Source: Pseudomonas putida (lineage in GTDB: Bacteria > Pseudomonadota > Gammaproteobacteria > Pseudomonadales > Pseudomonadaceae). From it: a stretch of 64,000 bases of DNA. The notes beneath the pieces are model-generated. The model searched no databases. It was not told the DNA's origin and saw only the letters and a list, made by a program, of their open reading frames with translations. Below, piece by piece: positions 1-8,642 of the stretch. Every line of letters begins with the position of its first letter. Within the stretch, counting starts at the first letter, position 1. The translations under genes were made by a program, and so were the position numbers. The stretch spans positions 1 to 64,000 of the forward strand of contig NZ_JANHKS010000027.1 of assembly GCF_028682175.1 (NCBI RefSeq), in the 5' to 3' direction.

Positions 1-62
1 CTTTTAGTGAAGGTCACACAATTTTCGCTGAAGCGTTCACCTGAACGAGTCGGCCACAGAAT

Positions 63-182
63 TTCTTGACGACCATAGAACATTGGAACCACCTGATCCC
101 ATCCCGAACTCAGAAGTGAAACGATGTATCGCCGATGGTAGTGTGGGGTTTCCCCATGTGAGAGTAGGTCATCGTCAAGATT
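63..182 (+). rRNA. rrf: 5S ribosomal RNA
   Basis: The roughly 120-nt sequence matches the Pseudomonas 5S consensus. The terminal helix strands CTTGACGA (from position 65) and TCGTCAAG (ending near 180) pair. The internal blocks CCCATCCCGAACTCAG and CGCCGATGGTAGTGTGGGG are characteristic. Positions 1-62 upstream are the 23S-5S spacer, so the window starts inside an rRNA operon. Confidence 0.95.
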
Positions 183-190
183 CAATCCCA

Positions 191-228
191 AAACCCCTGT
201 CTGCTGACGCAGACAGGGGTTTTGTTTT
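191..228 (+). terminator. rho-independent terminator of the rRNA operon
   Basis: AAACCCCTGTCTG pairs with CAGACAGGGGTTT around a short CTGACG loop and is followed by a T-rich run. It lies 9 nt past the 5S gene, as expected for the end of an rrn operon. Confidence 0.9.
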
Positions 229-260
229 TGCGCCTGGAAAATGCTCAGATCCCCAACCGC

Positions 261-333
261 CTTCGCGGGCGAGCCCGCTCCCACAAGGGTCGAGGCGCCG
301 CCGATTTCTGTGGGAGCGGGCTCGCCCGCGAAG
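261..333. repeat. REPIN, CGGGCTCGCCCGCG arm type
   Basis: Two inverted REP arms face each other: GCGGGCGAGCCCGCTCCCACA at 265-285 and TGTGGGAGCGGGCTCGCCCGC at 309-329. They are separated by about 23 nt. This is a typical Pseudomonas paired REP element. Confidence 0.85.
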
Positions 334-370
334 GCGTCATTACCGACACCACCGCAGCGCCTGACTCACC

Positions 371-442
371 GCCATCGCGGGCAAGCGCGCTCCTACAGCG
401 ATCGTGCCGCCCACCCCGCCGGCAAGCCGTGCCGCTACGCAG
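371..442. repeat. two single REP arms of different families
   Basis: A single arm of the GTAGGAGCGCGCTTGCCCGCGAT family (inverted orientation) lies at about 374-397. A single arm of the CGTAGCAGCACGGCTTGCCGGCGGG family (inverted, with one base changed) lies at about 414-440. Neither has an obvious partner, so they look like decayed REPINs or solitary REPs. Confidence 0.7.
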
Positions 443-461
443 GCAGTTATTATTCGCCCAC

Positions 462-495
462 AAAAAAGCCAGCCACCGTCTCCGATGGCTGGCTT
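462..495 (-). terminator. terminator of the mgoBCAD operon
   Basis: On the minus strand AAGCCAGCCA pairs with TGGCTGGCTT around a 10-nt loop and is followed by TTTTTTG. It begins about 20 nt after the mgoD stop codon. Confidence 0.9.
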
Positions 496-513
496 GATCC
501 AGGGCTACACCTC

Positions 514-1002
514 TCAGCCAAACAGCTTCTGCACGTTACTCATTGCGTCATCGGCAAACCCCTGCAGGAATGCCTCGAACTCGTCTGCGCTCATCGTATT
601 GCCCACAGCAGGCTCAGCGATGATGGTCCAGGTGGCAATGCTGCCAGCATCCCCTGCAGGCACCACCGTCATCGAGGCCCAGAGGTTGCCGACGCCCAGG
701 TTGTTGTGGATGGTGGTCCAGGTCATCGACAGGGCGCTGTCGTCACGCGAGTTCAATTGCTCGACCACCTCCAGCCCGCCTTCCTTGAATTTCTTGTGAC
801 GGACCGAGCCCACCCCATTGCCGATCACTTCAATGCTGGCCAGCGCCGGGATGAAACGGGTAAAGCCACCGAAATCGCCGACCACCTTCCACACGTCCTT
901 GGCCGGCGCCGCGACCTTGACCGATGACACCACCGGCGTACCCGCAGGGTTGCTCACCAGGGTGTCGGGTTTGAGCGGCTGGATCTGGTTGATTGCGTTC
1001 AT
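514..1002 (-). CDS. mgoD: SRPBCC (polyketide cyclase/Bet v1-like) protein MgoD/PvfD
   Basis: This is a 162-residue SRPBCC helix-grip protein and the last gene of the mgo (pvf) operon. In P. syringae, mgoD is annotated as a polyketide cyclase/dehydrase-like protein needed for full output of the mgo signal. Its chemical role is not settled; ligand binding or a late tailoring step is inferred. The fold is supported by the alternating beta-strand pattern from SSVKVAAPAKDVWKVVGDF onwards and the C-terminal helix EFEAFLQGFADDAM. The start was chosen at the second ATG (1002) because GGAG lies 7 nt before it; an in-frame ATG at 1014 would add four residues and overlap that ribosome-binding site. It begins 41 bp after the mgoA stop and is followed by a strong terminator. 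Confidence 0.85.
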   Translation of the reverse strand: MNAINQIQPLKPDTLVSNPAGTPVVSSVKVAAPAKDVWKVVGDFGGFTRFIPALASIEVIGNGVGSVRHKKFKEGGLEVVEQLNSRDDSALSMTWTTIHNNLGVGNLWASMTVVPAGDAGSIATWTIIAEPAVGNTMSADEFEAFLQGFADDAMSNVQKLFG

Positions 1003-1043
1003 GTCGTTCTCCATTACGTAGTTGGGTATTGCGTTGGGTAAAG

Positions 1044-4000
1044 TCAGATGAAGTCGATTTCCCGGAGGTAGTCGCAGCCCTTGCGCAGCAACGCAGGGGT
1101 TTTCTGCGGGTAGCGCTCGCCCATGCGCTCAACGCCGGCCAGGGCGTTCTGGTAGGCGATCATCGAGATGTCGCCGATGTCTTCCTCGAAGCCGTCCAGG
1201 TAGAAGCCGAGCACGCCGAACAACGCGTTCTGGCTGTCGACCCGGTTGAGCTGGGTCTGCCAGTGCGCCACGCTGACCATCTCGAACTCGCGCCCCGCTT
1301 CACGGAACGCATCGACGTAACCGCTCCAGCTGAGAGGCTCTGGGTTATGCAGGTTGAAAACCGCGCGGGCAGGGTGATAGCGGCTGCTGTGAAAGCCGAT
1401 GAAGCGCGCCAGGAAGTCCACCGGCATCAGGTCGAAGGTCATTGAGAAGTCCGGCACCTGGCCCAGCTGCATCGAGCCCTTGAGCATCAGCATCAGTCGG
1501 TTCTTGTGCGGCTGGCAGACGCCTGTGACGCTGTTGAACGCGATGTTGCCGGGCCGATAGATGTTCACCCACGCCCCAAGCTCCCGTGCCTGCTGCAGGA
1601 TGCGCTCGGCGACCCACTTGGACAGGTTGTAGCCGTTCTTGATGTAGATCGGCGGCGTCTCGGCTGCAGGGGCTTCAAGCACGCTGCCATCGGCGGCCAC
1701 CGCACTCGAGGCCGACAGCGTCGAGACAAAGTTGAAGACCTTCTTGCTGCGCCCCTCGCACAGGCGCAGGCATTCGAAGATCGGCGCCACGTTGTCCCTG
1801 GCGAGCGTCTCGTAGTCCTGCACGTGATTGACGTTGGCTGCGTTATGCACCAGCGCACCGAACTCGCGATCCAGGCGCTCGTACACCTCATCGGCAAGCC
1901 CCAGCTGAGGCCGTGTCACGTCAGCGGCGTACACGCGCACCCGGCTGAGGTCCAGGTGTTCCAGGCGGTTCTCGCGCAGCGCATCGATGAAGCGGTCGCG
2001 GGCCGTCATTCCGCCGCCTTCACGCACCAGACACGCCACTTCGGTTGCGCCCCACGCCAGCAACGCCTGGACGATATGCACGCCGAGAAATCCGTTGGCG
2101 CCGGTGACAATCACCTTGTGCACATCACCCAGCTTGCCCACTGGCAGGATCGGCAAATCGAGCGGCCTGGTGGCGTCCTTGATCGCCTGTGGGCTGACGG
2201 TCCAGCTGGATGCCCCGTCGCTTTCAATCAGCGACGCCAGGTTGATCAGCGTCGGCGCTTCGATGAAGCGGTTGATGGGAATGCTGCGTCCGAACTGCTC
2301 GCGAATCCCCAGCAGCATCTGCGACAGCAGGATCGAGTGGCCACCCAGATTGAAGAAGCTTTCGTCGGTGGAGATATCCCCCGGCGGCAGCTCCAACAGT
2401 TCGGCCCACAAGGCCAGCAGCTGCCGCTCGTTGTCGGTGGCGGGTTCACGACGCGGTGCCTGCTCGATCATGTTCACTGGCAATTGCAGCAGTGCCTTGC
2501 GATCGATCTTGCCGTTCTGGGCGAAGGGCATCTTCGCCAGTTCCGTATAGGCGGCAGGGCGCATGTAGTCCGGCAGTAGCCGTTCGACGTGGGCCTTGAG
2601 CAGATGCCGCGCCGCATCCGGCTCGACCCCGCGAGGTTGTGCCAGAAACGCCAGGATGCGCCGATGCTCGTCGACCACCACCGCCACCTGCCGGTACAAC
2701 TGGCTGTCGCGCAGGCAGTGTTCGATCTCTTCGGGTTCAACGCGAAAGCCGCGGATCTTCACCTGATTGTCTCGCCGTCCCGACAGCTCGACACCCTCGT
2801 CGGTCCACTTGCCGATATCACCGGTGCGGTAGGCACGCAGGGTTTCGCCGTCACCCAGGGCAATGTGCACATAGCGCTCATCGGTCAATGTCGGGTTATG
2901 GATATACCCCAGGCACACCCCAGGCCCTGCGATGTACAGCTCGCCCGGTGTCTGTTCGGCTACCGGCTGCATCTGCTCGTCGAGAATCAACAGCTGGCTG
3001 TTGGCAATCGGACGGCCCAGGTTGCGATTGCTACTGCCGGGCTTGAATTGCCCGGCGGTGATCAGCACCGTGGCCTCGGTCGGGCCGTACAGGTTGTGGA
3101 ACCGGCATTGCGCGGCCAGGCGCTCGATGACGTAGGGCTCGCAGACGTCGCCACCGGTCATCAAATGCCCGAGACGCAGCGGCTGCTCCATCGGCAGAAT
3201 GCTGAGCAAGGCGGGCGGCAGGAAGGCGTGAGTCAGGTTGTCGTCGAGCAGATCGCGCAGCTGTAACGGGTCACGACGCTGATCTTCGCTGGCGACCACC
3301 AGCTCGGCACCGCTGAGCAGGGTCGGGAAGATGTCGATCACCGAAGAGTCGAAACTCAGGGTCGAGAACTGCAACACCCGGCTGTGCTCCGACAGCCCCA
3401 CATATTCGGCGTACCAGGCCGTGAAGTGGCTCAGGTTGCGCTGGCTGAGCATCACGCCCTTGGGATGCCCGGTGGTGCCTGAGGTGTACAGCGCCATGCA
3501 CGGCGCGAGGCTGTCGGGGCGCTGAGTCATCAGCGGTTCAGGGCCGGGCGTGGCCTTGATGGCGCTGATGTCCAGCCCCGGCACACAGCCCCCCGCCAGT
3601 GGATGCTGACCGTCGTGCAGCAACAACACCGCTGCACTGTTTTCCAGGATGTACTGCTGACGTGGCAGTGGCTGGCTGGGGTCAAGAGGCAGGTACACCG
3701 CTCCCAGACCCAGGATGGCGAGAATCCCTGCGAACAAAGCCGTCGATTTGGGCAGGCAAATGCCGATCACGACCGGTTCATTTGACGCCCCCAGCAGCGG
3801 CCTGATCTGCGCCTTAATCGCCACGCTGTGCGCGCGCAATGCGTCGTAGCTGATGCGCTGCCCGTCGATGTTCAGCGCACACCGTTCGCCGAAGGCGCTG
3901 AAGCTGGCGTCGAGTCGGGCCGTCAGCGGCACCTGGGCGATGCTCAGCAGATGGGGCTGCGCGGTATGATTGAAGCGGTGTTCGAAGGCCAGGCGGTCCA

Positions 4001-4493
4001 GTTGCTGCAACCCTTCCTGCCATTCGCTCTGCGGCGGCAGAGCCGATTCGGCCCGGGTGAAATGCTCGCCGTCACGAGAGAACCGGCTGACCATCAGCGC
4101 GACGCTGTCGATCAGCGCGGCCACCGCAGCGTCACGCAGCATGCGCCCATTGCCCGAAGGCTGGGCCGGCATCGTTTCGCGCAGTATCAACCGCTGCGCC
4201 GTCGCGCTGCCATACCAGCACAGCAATTCCAGCCGTGGCAGGCCCTGCGCCAGATCGGGCGTCAGGCCGACCCGCAAACCCAGATGCACGCGGCTGCTGA
4301 AGGCCTGCAGGCGGGTGCTGTTGAGGTCCAGCGTGCCGTCTTCGATCAGCATCGAAGGGCTTTGCAACGCGCTGTCATCAAGTGCCTGCGCGTCGGCAAG
4401 GTGGTGTATCAAATGGCCGTGGCTGTCGAGCTCGGCGCTGAGTTCGCTCAAGGCCCTGCTATGGCCGATGAGCACGATCTCCAGGCGTTTCAT
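1044..4493 (-). CDS. mgoA: non-ribosomal peptide synthetase MgoA/PvfC (adenylation-thiolation-reductase)
   Basis: This is a 1149-residue single-module synthetase. An unassigned N-terminal segment (about 1-170) precedes an adenylation domain (about 190-690) with core motif TSGTTGHPKG near 336 and FDSSVIDIF downstream. A carrier domain has FFNLGGHSIL near 716, with the phosphopantetheine serine. A terminal thioester reductase has the NAD(P)H-binding motif TGANGFLG near 796 and catalytic YNLSK near 953. The architecture is that of MgoA (mangotoxin regulation, P. syringae) and PvfC (P. entomophila). Known products of this family are leucine- or valine-derived diazeniumdiolates (leudiazen, valdiazen) and pyrazine N-oxides. 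The reductase releases an aldehyde instead of an acid. The ATG overlaps the mgoC stop (ATGA), so the genes are translationally coupled. The amino acid activated was not deduced here. Confidence 0.93.
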   Translation of the reverse strand: MKRLEIVLIGHSRALSELSAELDSHGHLIHHLADAQALDDSALQSPSMLIEDGTLDLNSTRLQAFSSRVHLGLRVGLTPDLAQGLPRLELLCWYGSATAQRLILRETMPAQPSGNGRMLRDAAVAALIDSVALMVSRFSRDGEHFTRAESALPPQSEWQEGLQQLDRLAFEHRFNHTAQPHLLSIAQVPLTARLDASFSAFGERCALNIDGQRISYDALRAHSVAIKAQIRPLLGASNEPVVIGICLPKSTALFAGILAILGLGAVYLPLDPSQPLPRQQYILENSAAVLLLHDGQHPLAGGCVPGLDISAIKATPGPEPLMTQRPDSLAPCMALYTSGTTGHPKGVMLSQRNLSHFTAWYAEYVGLSEHSRVLQFSTLSFDSSVIDIFPTLLSGAELVVASEDQRRDPLQLRDLLDDNLTHAFLPPALLSILPMEQPLRLGHLMTGGDVCEPYVIERLAAQCRFHNLYGPTEATVLITAGQFKPGSSNRNLGRPIANSQLLILDEQMQPVAEQTPGELYIAGPGVCLGYIHNPTLTDERYVHIALGDGETLRAYRTGDIGKWTDEGVELSGRRDNQVKIRGFRVEPEEIEHCLRDSQLYRQVAVVVDEHRRILAFLAQPRGVEPDAARHLLKAHVERLLPDYMRPAAYTELAKMPFAQNGKIDRKALLQLPVNMIEQAPRREPATDNERQLLALWAELLELPPGDISTDESFFNLGGHSILLSQMLLGIREQFGRSIPINRFIEAPTLINLASLIESDGASSWTVSPQAIKDATRPLDLPILPVGKLGDVHKVIVTGANGFLGVHIVQALLAWGATEVACLVREGGGMTARDRFIDALRENRLEHLDLSRVRVYAADVTRPQLGLADEVYERLDREFGALVHNAANVNHVQDYETLARDNVAPIFECLRLCEGRSKKVFNFVSTLSASSAVAADGSVLEAPAAETPPIYIKNGYNLSKWVAERILQQARELGAWVNIYRPGNIAFNSVTGVCQPHKNRLMLMLKGSMQLGQVPDFSMTFDLMPVDFLARFIGFHSSRYHPARAVFNLHNPEPLSWSGYVDAFREAGREFEMVSVAHWQTQLNRVDSQNALFGVLGFYLDGFEEDIGDISMIAYQNALAGVERMGERYPQKTPALLRKGCDYLREIDFI

Positions 4494-5434
4494 AGCGCGC
4501 CTCCTGCTGGCAGATAGTCAGCCAGCGCCTGTTGCACACAGGAGGACTCGAGCATCGAGCTGGTCTTGAAAAAGCGCACGATGTTGCCCACCAGCGGGTG
4601 ATGGCGGTTGATCGGGAAGCACATCGCCTGGGTTTCATCACGAAGCGCCTGCCTGACGGGCTCGGAGACCGCGAGATGATCGATCAGCACGAAGTCGAAG
4701 GACTTCTGAATGTCATTGGTCAAATATTGAGCAATGAACACCGGCATGATCTGCGCTATGGTGGCGCGGTCTGCTTCAGGCGCGGCGTGCCAGTAGATGC
4801 GCACCAGCCGCGCCCAGAAGCCCGAGTGCCGGCCTTCGTCGAGCAAATGGTCGGCCATCAGCCCCTTGATCGATTGCTTGACCGTGTCGTCCTTGGCAAA
4901 CGCCGCCACATCGTTGGTAACAGTGTTCTCGGCAATGGCCACGCAGATCAGCTCGACGGCGCTGCGCAGGTGCTCGGGCGCCAGGGCCAGTGCGGCAGGG
5001 ATGGCGCGGCTGAGTTCGATCTCGAGGGGCAGGTGGATGGGCTCGATGCCTGTCAGGGCAATGGTCTGCTGCATGAAGTCCATGGCCACCAGCGCGTGGT
5101 AATCCTCGTCCACCACCACCGTCATGGCGTCGTAGCGGCAAGCGAAGGGGAAGCGGATCGCGAAGTTATCCTTGGCGATGCTGCGGGCGGTCTTGTCGAC
5201 GATCTCGGTCTCGAAAATCACCACATCGTTGATGAACTTGTACAGGCTCTGGATCAGCGCGAAATCACGCAGGTGCGGGCATTCGCGGGTGAAGGTTTCG
5301 CTGAGCACCAGCGGTTGGCGACTCAAGGGGTAGATGAGTTTTTCGTCGTTCTCGACGATGCGGCGCGGGCGAGTGCGGATCGTGGCACGGCCTTCCCAGG
5401 CGTCGACGAAAGACAGATAGTCTTCGGCTTTCAT
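4490..5434 (-). CDS. mgoC: AurF-family diiron N-oxygenase MgoC/PvfB
   Basis: This 314-residue enzyme belongs to the AurF (p-aminobenzoate N-oxygenase) family. AurF enzymes use a diiron centre and O2 to oxidise amines. All seven AurF-type metal ligands can be placed with the right spacing: E75, E110 and H113 (EDYH), E169, H196, E200 and H203 (HLLDEGRH). In the pvf/mgo pathway it is the N-oxygenase that acts on the amino-acid-derived intermediate. It starts 49 bp after mgoB and its stop overlaps the mgoA start by 4 bp. The enzyme is presumably cytosolic and active, since no ligand is lost. Confidence 0.92.
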   Translation of the reverse strand: MKAEDYLSFVDAWEGRATIRTRPRRIVENDEKLIYPLSRQPLVLSETFTRECPHLRDFALIQSLYKFINDVVIFETEIVDKTARSIAKDNFAIRFPFACRYDAMTVVVDEDYHALVAMDFMQQTIALTGIEPIHLPLEIELSRAIPAALALAPEHLRSAVELICVAIAENTVTNDVAAFAKDDTVKQSIKGLMADHLLDEGRHSGFWARLVRIYWHAAPEADRATIAQIMPVFIAQYLTNDIQKSFDFVLIDHLAVSEPVRQALRDETQAMCFPINRHHPLVGNIVRFFKTSSMLESSCVQQALADYLPAGGAL

Positions 5435-5483
5435 GGTCTTGTCCCTGTGCGGTGAGCGGAAGAGGGGGCCGCCGGTGGGCGGC

Positions 5484-6260
5484 TCATGCGCTGACTTGCA
5501 GTGCGGGGTTGCGCATGCTTACGCGCAGGGCATCCCACAACGCGATGCGGCTCTCCACGGCGGCGATGGCGGCGGCGTAGACCTCGTGCTCGCGCTGCGC
5601 ATCGCCGTCGACCAGGCGCGCCAGCAGCGACTCGGCGGCCGGCCCGTGATCCTCGGAATCGACTTCGATGTGGCGTTGCAGGTAGTAGCGAAAGGTCGGT
5701 GCCTGGTGGGCGGTGATGCCCCAGTCGTCGAGAATGCTCTGGAACATCAGCGGGATGACGCTCTCGCGGCCATGCAGGAACGCGGCCGCCACGCTGTGGG
5801 CCGGGGCCTCCAGCGCTGTCGCGAGGGTGTCGCGAACGAAGCGGATGGCCGCCCGGTCGGCGTCGACGCTGTCCAGCGCGGTGTCGACATGCACACCCTC
5901 CTGCTGCAGCGCGATGAAGCGTTCGATATTGGCGGTGCTCGCGCCGACTTCACGCATGGCGTCCAGGTACAACTCGAAATGGCTGTAGTGGCCGTGATCG
6001 ACGCGGTCGTCTGACTCCTCCCCCAACACGATTTCATTGATCAGGCGCGCAGCCTTGGGGTCCTTGGGCGGCAGCCAGGGCAAGCGGGTGCAGGTCAGCT
6101 CCTGTTGCAGGCGCTTGGTCAGTGACATGAAGTCCCAGACGGCAAACACATGGGCCTCCATGAAGCGCCGCAATACCGCCAGAGAGTCGATTTCGGAAAA
6201 GATCGGATGAGCGCTTAGTTCAGACTTCTTACGGTTCAATAGTTGTTGTTGGGTCTGCAT
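5484..6260 (-). CDS. mgoB: haem-oxygenase-like (DUF3050) protein MgoB/PvfA
   Basis: This is a 258-residue all-helical protein of the DUF3050 group and the first gene of mgoBCAD. Members are thought to be haem-oxygenase-fold dimetal oxidases (inference from the fold group). Glu- and His-rich stretches that could bind metal are visible near 35-37 (EAH), 76-94 (two Glu, then HGHYSH) and 197-205 (RHIEVDSEDH). The start at 6260 was chosen because AAGGA lies 9 nt before that ATG. An upstream in-frame extension to 6338 lacks such a site and looks like untranslated leader. Its neighbours and gene order (B, C, A, D) match the mgo operon of P. syringae and the pvf cluster of P. entomophila exactly. Confidence 0.88.
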   Translation of the reverse strand: MQTQQQLLNRKKSELSAHPIFSEIDSLAVLRRFMEAHVFAVWDFMSLTKRLQQELTCTRLPWLPPKDPKAARLINEIVLGEESDDRVDHGHYSHFELYLDAMREVGASTANIERFIALQQEGVHVDTALDSVDADRAAIRFVRDTLATALEAPAHSVAAAFLHGRESVIPLMFQSILDDWGITAHQAPTFRYYLQRHIEVDSEDHGPAAESLLARLVDGDAQREHEVYAAAIAAVESRIALWDALRVSMRNPALQVSA

Positions 6261-6940
6261 GTTATGGCGTCCTTGATGTGGGAAAGTTCTGTGCGGTCCA
6301 GACGTCGGTGTGGCCTGCTTCATAGAGTGCTTGCGCAAGTTTCATTAAAGACAGGCGAGCGCAGGCCGCGAACAGATACTTCGTCAAATGGTCAGTTGGA
6401 TGATCAGCCAAATGCCCGTGGCATAGGCTTCGCGTGGCTACAAGGCTCTGGGTGCCGTTGAAATTCCGGCGCCTGGCAGTTGGCGACGAGAAAACGTTAA
6501 ATCACTTTTTAATAACTTATCAAATAGTTTTTTACTTATTTTAAAGTGTATGAAAACACGGCGCGAAGTGGGCTGATAAAACTATTGAAATAAGTTTTAT
6601 TGAGATGAGCGCAACCCTTCCAACTCACTGGAGTCAGAATTGATAGCAATGAACGAATGCCTCGTTCAGCATTGCGCGTTAACTGAATAATCGAATAAGA
6701 AGGAATTTTGTGTGGGCGGCGTTGTTAGGCATCCCGATACGACCGCACCCGTTGTACTGCTCCTTTTATTGCTCCATGAAAGTGACCTGTTGCGCGCCTG
6801 ACTGCAGGCGGGTCCGTTTGGCGAGTGTGCCTGAAACACAGGAATGCGCAGGCTTAACGCTGGCAGAAATCACAGGGGGTGCAATGGGCGGGATGGTCGC
6901 AGGAGGGGGTGAATCGGCAGAGGGCGCTCACCGCCGGGGC
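6261..6940. promoter_or_regulatory. 680-bp leader/promoter region of mgoBCAD
   Basis: No convincing gene is present. The part at about 6490-6610 is strongly A+T-rich compared with its surroundings. A dyad lies at 6646-6675: GCAATGAACGA and TCGTTC-AGC-ATTGC around ATGCC. A 10-bp palindrome CTTGCGCAAG lies at 6330-6339. Because mgo operons respond to their own signal, this region probably holds regulatory sites, but no specific binding protein can be assigned from the sequence. Confidence 0.5.
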
Positions 6941-7696
6941 TCAGACGTCGAGCAGCCCCAGGTGAGTGTTGATGATGTGCAGCAGGCGAGTGCGCTGCGA
7001 GGTGAGGAAGTCATGGTTGCCGAGCACTTCGATCAGCTCGAATTCGCGGCGGGTGAACTCGCGCCAATTCATCATGCTGGCGGCGGTGTCGCGTGCGTCG
7101 TCGCTGCCGTAGAGCGCGGTCAACGGAATGTTCAGCCCTTCGTCCGGGCGATGGGACCACAGCTCGGAGAGTTTCAGGTCGCTGCGCATGACCGGTTCGA
7201 ACAGGCGCATGAGCTTGCTGTCATGCAGCACCGACTCGGGAACGATGCCGAGCCTGGTCAGCGCCTGGATGAAGTCGTCCTTGGGCAGCGTGTGCAGGTA
7301 AGGCCGGGCTTGCTGGCTGTCGGGGCTGCGGCAGCCGGAGATGAACAGATGGCGGGTCAGGCCCGGGGAGTGGGCTTGCGCCAGGCGCGCCATCTCGTAG
7401 GCGATCCGGCCGCCGAAACTGTGGCCGTAAAAGGCGTGGGGTTCGTTCAGGTAGGGTTCGAGGGCCGGAAAGGCGTCCTCGAGCAGCGGCGCCCACTGAT
7501 CGTAAGGCGTTTCCTTGAGGCGGCTGCCATGCCCGGGCAGGCGCAGTGTCACAAGCTCGATGTGATCGGCCAGGCCACGTGACCAGTCACGAAACAGCTC
7601 GGGATCGGCCCCGGCATCCGGAAAACAGATCAGGCGCGTGCGGATAGGCTGTCCGGAACTGACCACCATCAGCCATTTGCTTTTCGCGGCGTACAC
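6941..7696 (-). CDS. type II thioesterase (alpha/beta hydrolase)
   Basis: This stand-alone thioesterase has about 251 residues and is of the kind that clears misloaded acyl groups from NRPS/PKS carrier domains. It shows the family's opening RLICFPDAGAD, the oxyanion/nucleophile motif GHSFGG (Ser about 93), an acidic residue in YGSDDARD and a late catalytic His in LGNHDFL. It sits on the same strand 680 bp upstream of mgoB, so a proofreading role for MgoA is a reasonable inference, although no thioesterase belongs to the core mgoBCAD set. The start is uncertain: GTG at 7696 (GGGGA 6 nt upstream) keeps the usual N-terminal length. TTG at 7723 and ATG at 7669 are alternatives. Confidence 0.8.
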   Translation of the reverse strand: MYAAKSKWLMVVSSGQPIRTRLICFPDAGADPELFRDWSRGLADHIELVTLRLPGHGSRLKETPYDQWAPLLEDAFPALEPYLNEPHAFYGHSFGGRIAYEMARLAQAHSPGLTRHLFISGCRSPDSQQARPYLHTLPKDDFIQALTRLGIVPESVLHDSKLMRLFEPVMRSDLKLSELWSHRPDEGLNIPLTALYGSDDARDTAASMMNWREFTRREFELIEVLGNHDFLTSQRTRLLHIINTHLGLLDV

Positions 7697-7836
7697 TCGC
7701 AATCCCCGGGCCTGCGACGGCAAGCCAGCTACTACCGTGGGGCCGGGTCCTTCGGCGCTGGCACCGCAACAGGCGATGCCGTATCAGCCCCATGCCCAAT
7801 CCGGTCGATGACCGCGAGCAGAGGCGCGAATGCTGG

Positions 7837-7861
7837 ACCGTGAACAGTCGCCGTTCACGGT
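7837..7861 (-). terminator. hairpin after the GntR gene (weak terminator candidate)
   Basis: A perfect 9-bp stem ACCGTGAAC/GTTCACGGT with a 7-nt loop lies 10 nt past the stop of the GntR-family gene. There is no T-run on either strand, so it may be an operator or an RNA-stabilising hairpin instead. Confidence 0.4.
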
Positions 7862-7871
7862 CGTTGAACCC

Positions 7872-8615
7872 TCACTGAGCGAGGGCGCGCTTCCTTGACG
7901 CCGAGGCGGGTCTGGCGACTTCCGCTGGACGGCTTTTCAGATAGTTGTTGATGGCTTCCACACCGCGGTTCAAGTGGTGGGTGAGGGCGCTGACCGTTGA
8001 TTCGGCGGCGCCGGCCTCGGCCATCTGCAGCAGTTCGTAGTGGTCGTGCTGGGAGAGCTTGCCCAGGCCCATGTGCTTGAGATTGAAGCGCAGGAAGCGC
8101 TCTTCTTCGTTCAGACCGTCTTCGACCAGCTTGAGCAGGCGCTTGTTTGGCGCACGGCTGTAGAGCGCCATGTGAAACAGGCGGTTGAGCGTGCCCATCT
8201 TGGCGTAGTCGGTTTCGATCTCCAGTTGCTCGATGTAGCCGCGGGCACGGGCGATGTCTTCGGCGGTCAGCAGCGGGATCGACTGACGCAGGGCTTCGGA
8301 TTCCAGCAGGATGCGCAGGGCATAGGCGTCGGTGGCGTCTTCATTGATCAGGGGAGCGACGACCGCGCCCTTGTGGGTTTCGACCCGCAACAGCGACTGG
8401 GCTTCGAGCTGGCGCAGGGCCTCGCGCACGGGCATGCGGCTGACGCCAAACAGCGTGGCCAGCTCCTGCTGACGCAATGCCATGCCCGCCGACAGTCGGC
8501 CGTCGAGGATTGCGCTGCGCAGTTTTTCCTCGATCACGGCGCGTGCCAGATGTGCAGGAGGCTGTTCGTCCCCCAGGATTTCCCGCAGAAATTGCTCTCT
8601 CTCAGTCCTGCGCAT
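7872..8615 (-). CDS. GntR-family transcriptional regulator (FadR/FCD subfamily)
   Basis: This 247-residue regulator has an N-terminal winged helix-turn-helix (about 25-90). The typical recognition helix reads LATLFGVSRMPVREALRQLE, and an all-helical FCD ligand/metal-binding domain follows. FCD regulators respond to carboxylates or amino acids; the ligand is unknown here. It does not overlap its neighbours. A 12-bp perfect palindrome 27 bp upstream of its start suggests autoregulation. No neighbouring catabolic operon shows what it controls; it could act on the thioesterase/mgo genes downstream or on targets elsewhere. Confidence 0.85.
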   Translation of the reverse strand: MRRTEREQFLREILGDEQPPAHLARAVIEEKLRSAILDGRLSAGMALRQQELATLFGVSRMPVREALRQLEAQSLLRVETHKGAVVAPLINEDATDAYALRILLESEALRQSIPLLTAEDIARARGYIEQLEIETDYAKMGTLNRLFHMALYSRAPNKRLLKLVEDGLNEEERFLRFNLKHMGLGKLSQHDHYELLQMAEAGAAESTVSALTHHLNRGVEAINNYLKSRPAEVARPASASRKRALAQ

Positions 8616-8642
8616 CGATTACTTCTTCTTCATTGTTCAAAT

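Noticed and set aside
6710..7582. Plus-strand frame with a Shine-Dalgarno-like AAGGAA opposite the thioesterase
   Set aside because: From 6941 on it is the antisense of the thioesterase, and its product shows no recognisable domain.
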